From a virus: a DNA stretch of 41,351 bases. Under the pieces are notes generated by a model, which was given only the letters and a program-made list of their open reading frames with translations, made no database searches and was not told the origin of the DNA. The stretch spans positions 1 through 41,351 of IMG/VR virus record IMGVR_UViG_3300036846_000502. One strand, 5' to 3'. This document shows, piece by piece, positions 31,125-39,145 of the stretch. The position numbers and the translations under genes were made by a program. Within the stretch, counting starts at the first letter, position 1; each line of letters opens with the position of its first letter.

Positions 31125-31493
31125 TCAGAACTCCTTAGGTTTCGTGGGGATGAGTAGCGGCCGAACGCCGAGGCTTAGCGCCGTAGCCTCGCCGGTCGCT
31201 ACAAGATCGACAACCTTTTTGAATGGCAAATGTACGTAGTCTGGTTTCCTGCGCTCGCCATCGCACAGGTCACAGATGTAGCCGCCACCGCATTGCATGC
31301 AGAACGCCCGCTCGCGGGTGCGCAGCGGATTAAGCACAACGGGCTGATTGCAGTGCAGGCACATCAAGGTCGCCGCTTCCAAGACCTTGCCCTCGCCGAC
31401 CAGCGCCGGCTCATAGCCCATGCGCCGCGCCAGCTCCTCGGGAATGCCCGGTGAGGCGCGGTGATCAACAAACAAATAGCCTTCGTTTCTCAT
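31125..31493 (-). CDS. Zinc-ribbon protein
   Basis: 122 residues. Two knuckles are visible, CLHC (about residue 45) and CMQC (about 65), followed by CDLC (about 74); these could bind one or two zinc ions. The rest is not recognised. ATGA-coupled to the upstream coiled-coil gene. Role in the virion region unknown. Confidence 0.6.
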   Translation of the reverse strand: MRNEGYLFVDHRASPGIPEELARRMGYEPALVGEGKVLEAATLMCLHCNQPVVLNPLRTRERAFCMQCGGGYICDLCDGERRKPDYVHLPFKKVVDLVATGEATALSLGVRPLLIPTKPKEF

Positions 31494-31960
31494 GCGCTGA
31501 TGAATTCCTGGGCCTTGACAAGCTTCTTGTCGAGCGCGGCGCGGTCGGCCTTGAATTTGGCCTCGGCCCGATCGAGCTCGGCCTCGCGTTTGCTCACTTT
31601 TTGCTCGCGGCTATTGAGCTCGGCTGATTGCCGGCCGTGTTCCTGGCCGTGGGCCACGACCTCGGCCTGCAACTTGTCCTCGGCGGCCTTGATCTTGTTG
31701 GCGCGATCCGCCAGTGAGGCCTCGGCGGCGGCCAGCCGATCGCGCTCGCGCGCCTGCTCGGCCTCGACCCGGTTGAGCATTTCGTCGCGGTCATCGAGTT
31801 GCTTTTCGCGGCCGATGGTTTCGGCGCGGCGCTTGTTGAGATCGGCCTTAGCCTTGTCGATCGCGGCCATCTGCTCGGCCAGCTTTTCGGCGGCCTTCGG
31901 ATCGCGAATGATCGCCAGCAAGGCATCGAGCCGGTCGGGTTCTTTCTTGTCATCAGACAT
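31490..31960 (-). CDS. Coiled-coil protein
   Basis: 156 residues. From about residue 25 to 145 the chain is a continuous charged heptad-like helix (AEQMAAIDKAKADLNKRRAE ... KFKADRAALDKKLVKAQEF) with no Pro or Gly breaks of note. Probably a long parallel coiled coil, acting as a structural spacer or assembly chaperone. No family assigned. Confidence 0.6.
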   Translation of the reverse strand: MSDDKKEPDRLDALLAIIRDPKAAEKLAEQMAAIDKAKADLNKRRAETIGREKQLDDRDEMLNRVEAEQARERDRLAAAEASLADRANKIKAAEDKLQAEVVAHGQEHGRQSAELNSREQKVSKREAELDRAEAKFKADRAALDKKLVKAQEFISA

Positions 31961-32282
31961 TGGCGATCACCGCCACTTGCATCTGGCGCTCGGGCACGCC
32001 GTTGTGTTCAGGCACGCCACGAAATTCAGTCTGCCCGGCCACCATGCGTCCGCTCGCGGTCGTGGCGACCGGGCTATTGATGGCAAAGCCGAACAGCACC
32101 GAGCAAATAACGTCGCAATGCAACCGAATGCAGCGCGTTTTCGGTTGAAACACCGCGGAGAGTGCTGAACCGCCGGTAATTGCGACTGTTTGCTCGACAA
32201 TGGGTGGTTCCTCTGCAACTTGGCCTGTCGAATTGGGCATAAAGGCGATGTTGCCGTATTCGGTGATGTAAAGCGTCGCCAT
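31953..32282 (-). CDS. Hypothetical structural-region protein
   Basis: 109 residues starting MATLYITEYGNIAFMPNSTG. Predicted beta-rich; contains two Cys (RCIRLHCD), and ends RQMQVAVIANV. Resembles small head-completion or decoration proteins of podoviruses in size and position only. Confidence 0.55.
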   Translation of the reverse strand: MATLYITEYGNIAFMPNSTGQVAEEPPIVEQTVAITGGSALSAVFQPKTRCIRLHCDVICSVLFGFAINSPVATTASGRMVAGQTEFRGVPEHNGVPERQMQVAVIANV

Positions 32283-32492
32283 TTACGCCTCGATGGTTGG
32301 CGCCTCCCCGGCTTTCGCCGCTTTGCGCTTTTTTTGGTACGCCTCGGCCTCGCGGGCAGTCCAAGGTTTGTCCTTCCATTCGTCGGGATGGCGCGCCAGC
32401 GCCAGCCGGCGATCGACCTCGTACATGAACCCGCTCTCGCCGTGCAGGACGTGAAACAGGGTGCCGCCCGCGACCTTTTTTGCCTCGGCCAT
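32283..32492 (-). CDS. Hypothetical small basic protein
   Basis: 69 residues starting MAEAKKVAGGTLFHVLHGES, with a lysine-rich helix (EAEAYQKKRKAAKAGEAPTI) at the C-terminus. Immediately adjacent to the next gene, so co-transcribed with the head genes. No family recognised. Confidence 0.55.
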   Translation of the reverse strand: MAEAKKVAGGTLFHVLHGESGFMYEVDRRLALARHPDEWKDKPWTAREAEAYQKKRKAAKAGEAPTIEA

Positions 32493-32496
32493 TTAC

Positions 32497-33006
32497 TTAC
32501 CCGTAATACAGTTCCCACGGCGCCGCCCAGGCGGTGAGCGTCATCGTCGGTGTGGTGCCGGCGAGCACGGCGTACAGCCGCAAATATCGGTAGACGATGT
32601 TGCCCTGGCCGAAATTCCAAAACGGCTTGGCGATCAGCGTGCCGGCGCGGCCGGCATCCGGCACCGCGATCGAGCCGCCGACGATGGTCGGAACCAGCCG
32701 CTGCGCGGTGGCCGGCGCATAGTCAAACTCCATCAGATCCTCGACGTTGCCGTTGCCGAAGGCGACATCGTTCGAGCCGAACACATGAAACTGAAAACTC
32801 GGCGTGGTGCCGCCTTGCGCGGTGATGTCGACCACGGCAAAGAACCCGGTGCGGCCGGCGCCGACATCGAGTTGAGTATTGACGTTGTTGAGGTAGCCGG
32901 TGGCGCTGATCGCCTGCGCGGCGGCCCATTGCAAGTTGGTATCGACCGGCAGAACGGTGAACGGCGGCACAGCCGGGAGAGTGGGTTGATTGGTGGTGAG
33001 TGCCAT
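32497..33006 (-). CDS. Putative capsid decoration or head protein
   Basis: 169 residues starting MALTTNQPTLPAVPPFTVLP. Beta-rich; FFAVVDITAQGG and FQFHVFGSND alternate strands, ending TAWAAPWELYYG. It follows the major capsid gene directly, the usual slot for a head decoration protein. Inferred from position. Confidence 0.55.
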   Translation of the reverse strand: MALTTNQPTLPAVPPFTVLPVDTNLQWAAAQAISATGYLNNVNTQLDVGAGRTGFFAVVDITAQGGTTPSFQFHVFGSNDVAFGNGNVEDLMEFDYAPATAQRLVPTIVGGSIAVPDAGRAGTLIAKPFWNFGQGNIVYRYLRLYAVLAGTTPTMTLTAWAAPWELYYG

Positions 33007-33032
33007 AGTGCTTGCTCCTTTGTGCCCTGCCG

Positions 33033-33998
33033 TTACGCGGTGATGGTCGCGGCCTGGATACTGTCAAGCCGCGCGATCGAGCGCGGGTGCTCGCGCGACA
33101 CGCCCCAATCCCATTTGACGTGGGTCGACCAGAACGGCTGGCCGACGATCAGGCCCTCGTCGATCACCGACAGCGGGGTTTGCTCGATCGCGTAGAAGCC
33201 GCCGTCGCGCAGCGACACGCAATAGATCGAGCCGGTGGTGGCCGAGCCGCCGCCGAACGCCACCTCGGTCATCGGCAGCATGTCGGGGGTGTCGTCGGGC
33301 TCGTAGCCGAACAACAGCGTGAGATCCTTGTATTTGATGATGCGGCGGCCAAAATCGTCTTTGGCATAACTGACGGTTTGGTTGACCAGGGTGTTGTTGC
33401 GGGCCGCGGCGTCGAAGAACGGCATCAGGGTGCGCGGCACCACAAAGTGGGTCGGCTTGTTGACGATCCAGTACAGTTGATCGAGGTTGGCCAGCGATAG
33501 CGCGGCGCCGCCCGACGCCACCGAATTGTGCACCCAATTGTAGTTGGTGTTGGTGCAGCGCACTTGCATGCCATCCGGACCGGCCGGGTTGGAGGTGCGA
33601 TCGCCTTTGATGAGTTGCTGCGAAAACATTTGCCCGAGCGCCGTCGACATCAGTTGCTCCTGGCGGGCGCGGTGCTCGACGCCGAGCCGATCGACAATGG
33701 CGCGATCGACTTGGATATATTCGTCGATGAAGAAGGTATCTTCTTCGCGCAAGTTGAACACGCCGGCCGCGGCGGTGCCGGCGGCGTTGATCGGCCGGAA
33801 GCCGACCGATGGCAACGCCTGAATGTCGAGGAAGGCGCGCTTGCCCATGTGCGCCGGCAGCATCGGAATGGCCGCCATCAGATCGGACTCGCGCACCATG
33901 TTCTCGACAAAGACGCGGGTCGGATCGTTCTCCGGCAAGGTCTTGGCATACTCGCTCAGAAGGATCGGAGCGGTGATTTGAACGTTAATCGTCGCCAT
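33033..33998 (-). CDS. Major capsid protein
   Basis: 321 residues starting MATINVQITAPILLSEYAKT. HK97-like features: an N-terminal helix, an E-loop-like RPINAAGTAAAGVFNLREED, QLIKGDRTSNPAGPDGMQVR, a P-domain helix (NLDQLYWIVNKPTHFVVPRT) and the final strand VGQPFWSTHVKWDWGVSREH. It forms the icosahedral head. It sits between the scaffold gene upstream and a decoration-type gene downstream, the normal order. Confidence 0.8.
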   Translation of the reverse strand: MATINVQITAPILLSEYAKTLPENDPTRVFVENMVRESDLMAAIPMLPAHMGKRAFLDIQALPSVGFRPINAAGTAAAGVFNLREEDTFFIDEYIQVDRAIVDRLGVEHRARQEQLMSTALGQMFSQQLIKGDRTSNPAGPDGMQVRCTNTNYNWVHNSVASGGAALSLANLDQLYWIVNKPTHFVVPRTLMPFFDAAARNNTLVNQTVSYAKDDFGRRIIKYKDLTLLFGYEPDDTPDMLPMTEVAFGGGSATTGSIYCVSLRDGGFYAIEQTPLSVIDEGLIVGQPFWSTHVKWDWGVSREHPRSIARLDSIQAATITA

Positions 33999-34014
33999 AG
34001 CTTAGAGCTCCCCT

Positions 34015-34830
34015 TTACCTTCCGGCGGGTGGTCGTCGTTGCGCCGCCTGGGACATCTGGGCGATACGCCGTTGCACAAAACTCATGTTTTCGTAGCCGG
34101 GGATCTTGCCGCCCTCTTCGGCCTGGTCGCGGTGGCTTTGCGAAAAGTCGGCGCCGCCTTGCGACGAGAATTGCTTGATCAGGTTTTCCATCGCCTTGAC
34201 GATCGGCGCCGCCGGATAGGCGCGAATGAAATCGCCGACTTGCTTGCCATCGTCGCCGGCCTTGGCGGTGAGCCAGGTGGCGATCGCCTCGACCCGCTGC
34301 GGCCCGGCCGCCCCGAGCGCCGCTAGATTGGCCTCGCGCGCCTTGGCCTGGTTGGTTTGCTCGGTGATCTTTGAGGCGGCATAAACGCCGAGCATGTCGG
34401 AGAACGTTTCCTGATCCAGGCCGCGGGCGTGCGCGACTTTGCGGGCGGCGGCCAGATCGGGCGAATTTTTGTCGAACTCAAACGTGGTGCCGGCCGGCAG
34501 TTGAAAACTGCCCGGCAGCTTGAGTTCATAATCGGTGTCGGATTTCGGCAGCGTGTTCTTGCGAACGTCGTACTCGGCCAGCCGGGCGGTGTCTTTGTTG
34601 GCGCGCTCCCAATATTTGTCATTGGGCCGGCCGCTGCCGGCGTCCCATTCAGTTTCCAGAACCGCAGATGGTCTAGCCGGCGTCTGGTTCTGTTGTTGGG
34701 GGCTCGCCGATGCCGCGGCGCCTGGCGCCGGGCTGGCGGCGGCGCTGGTTTGGCCTGGGGAATTGGAAGATGACGGGGCGCTCGCCCCTGGCGAGCTTTG
34801 CCCGCTGTTCGTCGTTACCTCGGTCACCAA
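34015..34830 (-). CDS. Scaffolding protein
   Basis: 271 residues. A Ser/Pro/Ala/Gln-rich disordered N-terminus to about residue 60, then a charged helical body (KYWERANKDTARLAEYDV; DLAAARKVAHARGLDQETFS), ending in an Arg-rich tail (AQMSQAAQRRPPAGR). Position just upstream of the capsid gene and helix-rich, acidic-then-basic composition are typical of podovirus scaffolds. The first 158 bases overlap the preceding gene in another frame. Confidence 0.7.
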   Translation of the reverse strand: MVTEVTTNSGQSSPGASAPSSSNSPGQTSAAASPAPGAAASASPQQQNQTPARPSAVLETEWDAGSGRPNDKYWERANKDTARLAEYDVRKNTLPKSDTDYELKLPGSFQLPAGTTFEFDKNSPDLAAARKVAHARGLDQETFSDMLGVYAASKITEQTNQAKAREANLAALGAAGPQRVEAIATWLTAKAGDDGKQVGDFIRAYPAAPIVKAMENLIKQFSSQGGADFSQSHRDQAEEGGKIPGYENMSFVQRRIAQMSQAAQRRPPAGR

Positions 34831-35056
34831 TCGGCTCCGCCATCACCTCGGCCATGACGGCCATCAGTTCGGCGGCCAATTTCCTTCGTCCTAAATTCTC
34901 TCGCAACGCACCGGAAATGTCGGCGCCGGCCGCGGCGGTTGGAAATCCCAACAACACTTTTTGCAACAGCACATAAAACAGTTCGCCATCGCCCGGTTTG
35001 GCGGCGTCGCGGGCGAAGCGTTGCAAAGCTTCGTGGCACAGTTTTTCGTCAATCAT
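34673..35056 (-). CDS. Small head-region protein
   Basis: 127 residues from MIDEKLCHEALQRFARDAAK; start at 35054-35056, ATGA-coupled to the portal stop; the longer frame is a shadow. Core GDGELFYVLLQKVLLGFP and GRRKLAAELMAVMAEVMAE is familiar from small proteins between portal and scaffold genes in podoviruses. The last 50 residues overlap the scaffold start and are Arg/Pro-rich, unselected-looking sequence. Function unknown. Confidence 0.65.
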   Translation of the reverse strand: MIDEKLCHEALQRFARDAAKPGDGELFYVLLQKVLLGFPTAAAGADISGALRENLGRRKLAAELMAVMAEVMAEPIGDRGNDEQRAKLARGERPVIFQFPRPNQRRRQPGARRRGIGEPPTTEPDAG

Positions 35057-36645
35057 GGTAGCCCCGCCGCTTGCTGTGGCTGTGCGGTCGGGCCGAGCCG
35101 CGGCGACAATAGTTGCTTGATCTGTTGCACGGCGCCGGCGACCTCTTTCTCGTCGCGGAATTTGAGCATCTCGACCCGCATCTTTTTCAAAAACGCTTCC
35201 ATGGTCTGCTTGCCGTCGATGTAGGCCTTGAACTCCTCGGGGAAGGCCTGGCCGAGGATCTGGATGGCGCGCACCGCGGTGGCGATCTCTTGTTGCTCGG
35301 CGGCGCGCTGCGCCGGGTTCAAAGGCGCCAGCCGCACGTTGTGGCCGTCGACCCGCAGCGGTTTGATGGCGCCGCGCTTTTCCAAAAGATATTTGTAGCG
35401 CAAGAAAATCTGCCGCACGCCCTCTTGCCAGAACACCAGGCCCGGCGTGCCGATCCTGCGCTGGGCGCGGGCGAGCTCGTCCATCCATTGGCCGAGCGTC
35501 GGCGGGGTGTCGCCGCGCTGTTCGGGATAATCGACGTAGAACAGCTTGCGCAGGCGCCGGATCTTGTCGTCGACCGCGTAGGTGGCATCGGTCGCCGGGT
35601 GCGGCGTGTAAATCGCCTTGATCGCGTTTTCCGAGCCGACCCGGACCGGATAGCCCATGCCGGGCTCCAGCCCTTGCTCGATCGCGGCAAAGCTATCGTC
35701 GGGAAATGCGTAAGGCGGGGTGAGGTTGAGCTCGATGTGCTGGACCTTCTGCGCTTCGAGCTCGTCGATCTGGCGGATTTCCGGCAGGCCCTGGATCAGC
35801 GGGCCGAGCGCAAACGCCCAATCGGCGGTGGCATAAAACCGCATCGGCAACAGCGGGCATGAGCCCTCGCCGCGCAGCGTCGCCGAATGCACGACGCGGT
35901 TTTTGTACATGGTGACGTGCTTCCACACGATGTCGCCGGCCTCGTCGTCCCACAGCCGCCAGTAACCCCAGCGGATTTCGGTCTTGTGGTGCGGCGCGCC
36001 GTTGATGTGATCTTCGATGTCGCGCGGCAAGCTGATGCCGCGCAACAGCGATTTGACGTAGCGGTTTTTGGTGTAGCGGATGATGAAGCGATCATCGATG
36101 GTGCCATCGGGGCCGAGATTGATCTCCAATTCGCGCAACGGAACGGCTTGGGTGTTGATGGCGTCGGTGGTCGGCTTGGGATCGTTGATGAACATCGCAC
36201 AGGTGCCGCAGGCCAGATCGGGATAGGCCGCCTTGGCAAACTCGGCATAAAAGTTTGATGCCGTGATTGCCTCGAAGATGGTCTTGTCGTCGTCGCGAAC
36301 CTGGCCCTCGATCTGACCCCACTGCGCCTTGGTCAGGTTCGGGCCCTTCTCGCGGGCGCACCATTGCTCGGCTTGCGGCAGAAAGGTATTGGTGATCTCG
36401 GTGCAGAAATCGCCGACGATCTCAAAGCCGACATTGGTCTGCAGAAAGCCGTCGTCGTGAAACGGCACGGTCGGCGGCTGGCTTTGCGAATTGATGATGC
36501 GCACGCGCAGCGGCGCGGTGAAGAAATAGGCCTCGCGCATGTCGAGCTCGAACGGCACCTTTTGCACGCGGCATTCGCGAAGCCGGTCGTTGGCTTCCTC
36601 GTCGAGCTCATGCGGGACGGCACTTTGTTCGGCGGGCTCGGCCAT
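35053..36645 (-). CDS. Portal (head-tail connector) protein
   Basis: 530 residues, normal for T7-type portals. Recognisable segments: RECRVQKVPFELDMREAYFF, NVGFEIVGDFCTEITNTFLP, ITASNFYAEFAKAAYPDLAC, MRFYATADWAFALGPLIQGL, PEIRQIDELEAQKVQHIELN and GLVFWQEGVRQIFLRYKYLL. It forms the dodecameric ring for DNA packaging and tail attachment. ATGA overlap with the next gene. Confidence 0.85.
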   Translation of the reverse strand: MAEPAEQSAVPHELDEEANDRLRECRVQKVPFELDMREAYFFTAPLRVRIINSQSQPPTVPFHDDGFLQTNVGFEIVGDFCTEITNTFLPQAEQWCAREKGPNLTKAQWGQIEGQVRDDDKTIFEAITASNFYAEFAKAAYPDLACGTCAMFINDPKPTTDAINTQAVPLRELEINLGPDGTIDDRFIIRYTKNRYVKSLLRGISLPRDIEDHINGAPHHKTEIRWGYWRLWDDEAGDIVWKHVTMYKNRVVHSATLRGEGSCPLLPMRFYATADWAFALGPLIQGLPEIRQIDELEAQKVQHIELNLTPPYAFPDDSFAAIEQGLEPGMGYPVRVGSENAIKAIYTPHPATDATYAVDDKIRRLRKLFYVDYPEQRGDTPPTLGQWMDELARAQRRIGTPGLVFWQEGVRQIFLRYKYLLEKRGAIKPLRVDGHNVRLAPLNPAQRAAEQQEIATAVRAIQILGQAFPEEFKAYIDGKQTMEAFLKKMRVEMLKFRDEKEVAGAVQQIKQLLSPRLGPTAQPQQAAGLP

Positions 36646-36648
36646 GCT

Positions 36649-36858
36649 CTAGCCCTTGCCAAACAGCGCGTTGGCGATCGGCGTAGTGCCGGTCGAGCCC
36701 ATGTTCATCGCCAGCTTGCCGTAGGCCGCCATCAGCGAACCCATGTCGCCGCGGGCCTGGGTCTGCAGGCCGGCAACAAGCTGATTTTGCGCCTGCTTCT
36801 CCGCTTGCTGAGTCAGCGGATCAAGCGGCTGCGGCGGCGGTGGCGACGGTGCATCCAT
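36649..36858 (-). CDS. Hypothetical small protein upstream of portal
   Basis: 69 residues from MDAPSPPPPQPLDPLTQQAE; start at 36856-36858. Proline-rich start, then helical AEKQAQNQLVAGLQTQARGD and GSLMAAYGKLAMNMGSTGTT. It overlaps the upstream gene by 38 bases and ends three bases before the portal start. The AYGKLAMN...NALFGKG ending recalls small proteins beside podovirus portals; function unknown. Confidence 0.6.
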   Translation of the reverse strand: MDAPSPPPPQPLDPLTQQAEKQAQNQLVAGLQTQARGDMGSLMAAYGKLAMNMGSTGTTPIANALFGKG

Positions 36859-37258
36859 CGGCGAGGAGCAGTCCTCCTTGCCGCAAGCAATGCGCAAAAA
36901 GCGTATCGGGCCGCAACGCACCGCCGGAAACGCCGAGCAAATGCGCGACCGCCGGCGCACACCAGCCAAAGATCGGCGGCGTGCCGGTGCGCGCGCGTGT
37001 CGGCACCTCGATCACCGCGGCGGCATAAAGAAACTCGTGGATCAGTTGGCTGGCGGCCTCGCCGCGGGCGACGCGGATCGTGGTGCGGCTTAATGCCGGA
37101 TCAAAGAACACCCAAGTGTTGATCGGTCCCACAAAGCCGAAGGCGCGCACGTGCTTATAGGTTCCGGGCAACCACGCCGCCCATTTGGATGCCGCCTTGC
37201 GGGTAAAGCACACCGCCCATTGGGTCGGCTCGCCGGCGCCGGGGTCGAACGTGATCAT
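36821..37258 (-). CDS. Conserved hypothetical protein after terminase
   Basis: 145 residues from MITFDPGAGEPTQWAVCFTR; start at 37256-37258, ATGA-coupled to terminase. Conserved-looking features: YKHVRAFGFV (His), WVFFDPALS (Asp), FGWCAPAVAHLLGVSGGALR (Cys) and FAHCLRQGG. A Cys, a His and an Asp in a small alpha/beta protein hint at an NlpC/papain-like fold, but this is speculation. Similar genes sit next to terminase in rhizobial podoviruses (from memory). Confidence 0.6.
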   Translation of the reverse strand: MITFDPGAGEPTQWAVCFTRKAASKWAAWLPGTYKHVRAFGFVGPINTWVFFDPALSRTTIRVARGEAASQLIHEFLYAAAVIEVPTRARTGTPPIFGWCAPAVAHLLGVSGGALRPDTLFAHCLRQGGLLLADGCTVATAAAAA

Positions 37259-38802
37259 CCGGCAATCCGCCGGCCGACGCCGCGCTGGCCTTTCCACACT
37301 TTGACCGGCATCGCCGTGACGTTGCCCATCGTTACCGCTTTGCCTTCGCCGCCGCCGAGCAGCATGTTCTCGCCGGCCTCGCAAATGTGGCTGTATTGGT
37401 TTTTCTCCGGGGTGTCGGCGTAGCGTTCGCCGGAAACCCGGATCCGCCGCATGAAATATCCCCCCGCCATGCCGGTGATGTAGGTGACGCAGCGCGGATC
37501 GACGAGGAGTGAGCTCGCCCGCCCAGTCAGCGAGCGCCGCAGCATCACCGCATTGACCGCCTCGTGCCGCACCGACAATTGGTTTTGCGGGTTTGGCGCC
37601 GGGCGCACGATCAGCCCATGCTCGCGGAAAATATCGAACGGCGTCTTGTCGGTGGCCTGGCCTTTCTGGGCGCCGGCCGGATCGCCCCACAACACGAAAT
37701 TGCCGCCGGGATAGTACGCCTGCAAAAACGATTTCAGCGCCGGCGCAAACTCGACCGCCGAGACATCGCGGCCGATAAATTCTCTTTGGATAAACCAATC
37801 GCCGCGCAGGCATTGGCCGATCAACGCCGCCGGCTGGCGGCCGAAATCGAGCCCGACGATCACCGGGGTATGCTCGATCGGCGACAGCGGCCGATCGGCG
37901 ACATGCACGTCCTTGCGAAATTGCGGATAAACCGGCTGGCCGTCGACGTCGATCGCCGAGCGGTTCATCAGATTGGCGTCGATCCAGGCCTTGGTCTGAC
38001 CGCCGATTTTCTCCATGTAGAAATTGGCCGGCAGATGCTTGAGGTTCTCGGCGGCCGGGTTTTGCCGGTAGCCCATGATGCGGCCCTTGTCGTCGATGTC
38101 CTCCAATAGCCCCGGCGGCTGCACGTAGAACGTCCAGCTTGGCGGCTTGATCAGCGCCCGGCGCTGGTCCTCGGTCATCCAATCCGGCGCCGCGAGATCG
38201 CCTCTCATGATCGGGATCCAGTGATCGGCCGGCGGTGCGTTGGTGTCGAGGATCAGCCCGCCCCAGGCACAGCCGCCGTCCTTGACCGCCGGATAACGCG
38301 GCGGGGAGACGCGGCCGACCGCCTCGCGCACCACCTCGAATTGCGCGAACTGGCCCTCGTTGAACCAGATCAGCGAGGTTTCCAACGACATAAAATAACT
38401 CTTGGCGTCGGCAATATCCTCCATCGCCATGAACGTCACGTCGAGCTCGAGCGGGCCGACCCGGACCTCGTGCAGATACGGCCTGGTCTCGTAGAAGCGG
38501 CCGAATTGATTGGCCGCGGTGCCGGGCGGAAACCAATCTTTCCAAGTCTTGATCGCGGTTTCCTCCAGCTTGGAATAGGTCTCGCGAAACACGTGGGCCC
38601 GAAACCGCTGCCGGCCGTCACTTTGTTTCGGCTGCGCTAAAGCCTGTTGATAAATGTGAACGCAACAGGCGGATGATGTTCCGCTTCCCTGTGGTCCCTG
38701 AATTATTTTGACGCGAGATTTTTCGTCTCGCATGAAGGCTCTAAGTACGGGGCCATCTGGTCGAAAAATCGGATAGCCCGTTTGGGGATCTTTCTCGATC
38801 AT
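37255..38802 (-). CDS. Terminase large subunit
   Basis: 515 residues. The P-loop is KIIQGPQGSGTSS (residues 33-44), with Thr where the usual Walker A lysine stands. A Walker B-like SLIWFNE follows. The RNase H-type nuclease has VIVGLDFGRQ and VLWGDPAGAQ as its first acidic residues. The enzyme packages DNA through the portal and cuts concatemers. The start overlaps the HNH remnant stop as ATGA. Small-subunit terminase was not identified by sequence; it may be one of the short genes upstream. Confidence 0.85.
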   Translation of the reverse strand: MIEKDPQTGYPIFRPDGPVLRAFMRDEKSRVKIIQGPQGSGTSSACCVHIYQQALAQPKQSDGRQRFRAHVFRETYSKLEETAIKTWKDWFPPGTAANQFGRFYETRPYLHEVRVGPLELDVTFMAMEDIADAKSYFMSLETSLIWFNEGQFAQFEVVREAVGRVSPPRYPAVKDGGCAWGGLILDTNAPPADHWIPIMRGDLAAPDWMTEDQRRALIKPPSWTFYVQPPGLLEDIDDKGRIMGYRQNPAAENLKHLPANFYMEKIGGQTKAWIDANLMNRSAIDVDGQPVYPQFRKDVHVADRPLSPIEHTPVIVGLDFGRQPAALIGQCLRGDWFIQREFIGRDVSAVEFAPALKSFLQAYYPGGNFVLWGDPAGAQKGQATDKTPFDIFREHGLIVRPAPNPQNQLSVRHEAVNAVMLRRSLTGRASSLLVDPRCVTYITGMAGGYFMRRIRVSGERYADTPEKNQYSHICEAGENMLLGGGEGKAVTMGNVTAMPVKVWKGQRGVGRRIAG

Positions 38803-38920
38803 AAGAGAGCACCGATCTTGCGAGCAAAATCGAGAGGATCGCGGTCGCCCTTCGAATGATTACATCGCGGGCATAGCCATTGCGCGCGAGATTATCTGCG
38901 GGTTGCGCTCGATCAATCAT
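38799..38920 (-). pseudogene. Broken HNH endonuclease remnant
   Basis: From the ATG at 38918-38920 (ATGA overlap with the previous stop) the frame reads MIDRAQPADNLARNG; the next frame reads AQWLCPRCNHSKGD then RDPLDFARKIGALL and ends ATGA-coupled to terminase. Together they give the second half of a canonical HNH domain (DNLxQWLCPRCNxxKxxxDP). Deleting two bases from the CGCGCG run near 38890 would join them as DNLAQWLCPRC. The first half of the HNH domain is absent. Either a decayed gene or a dinucleotide error plus truncation. Confidence 0.6.
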
Positions 38921-39141
38921 TTCATCCGCGCGTGAGGTTCTTTCATGCGGACCGGACCCCAACTGTCATTGCGCCGATCGGATGTTTTTTGGGCGCGATA
39001 TTCCGGCTTGGTTTTGCTGGCCCGCTTCTCCGACAGCATGATCGCAATGGCCTGCTTCTGGCTCTTGACCTTCGGACCGCCTGGGCCGCCGGAGCGCAGC
39101 GTGCCGGCCTTCCATTTGTGCATAACCTCGGTGTAGGGCAT
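38917..39141 (-). CDS. DUF6496-like small protein
   Basis: 74 residues: MPYTEVMHKWKAGTLRSGGP, then PKVKSQKQAIAIMLSEKR, the conserved pattern of small phage DUF6496 proteins (VMHxFKxGxLxSG...KQAIAIxLSE). After about residue 52 it carries the tail DRRNDSWGPVRMKEPHARMK, which is also present on the next upstream gene. Function unknown. The stop overlaps the HNH remnant start. Confidence 0.7.
   Translation of the reverse strand: MPYTEVMHKWKAGTLRSGGPGGPKVKSQKQAIAIMLSEKRASKTKPEYRAQKTSDRRNDSWGPVRMKEPHARMK
38920..38980. repeat. 61-bp direct repeat, copy 1 (shared gene tail)
   Basis: Imperfect direct repeat of 39149-39209; each copy encodes the last 20 or so residues of its gene (DRRNDSWGP, then EPHARMK). 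The ends match best. It suggests duplication or recombination at a gene end. Confidence 0.7.
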
Positions 39142-39145
39142 TTTT

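Noticed and set aside
32336-32344. GGTACGCC half-site
   Set aside because: No partner arm at the right distance and within a coding region.
37259-38545. Long upstream part of the frame ending at 36821
   Set aside because: Overlaps terminase in another frame; only the part from the ATG at 37258 is supported, by ATGA coupling.
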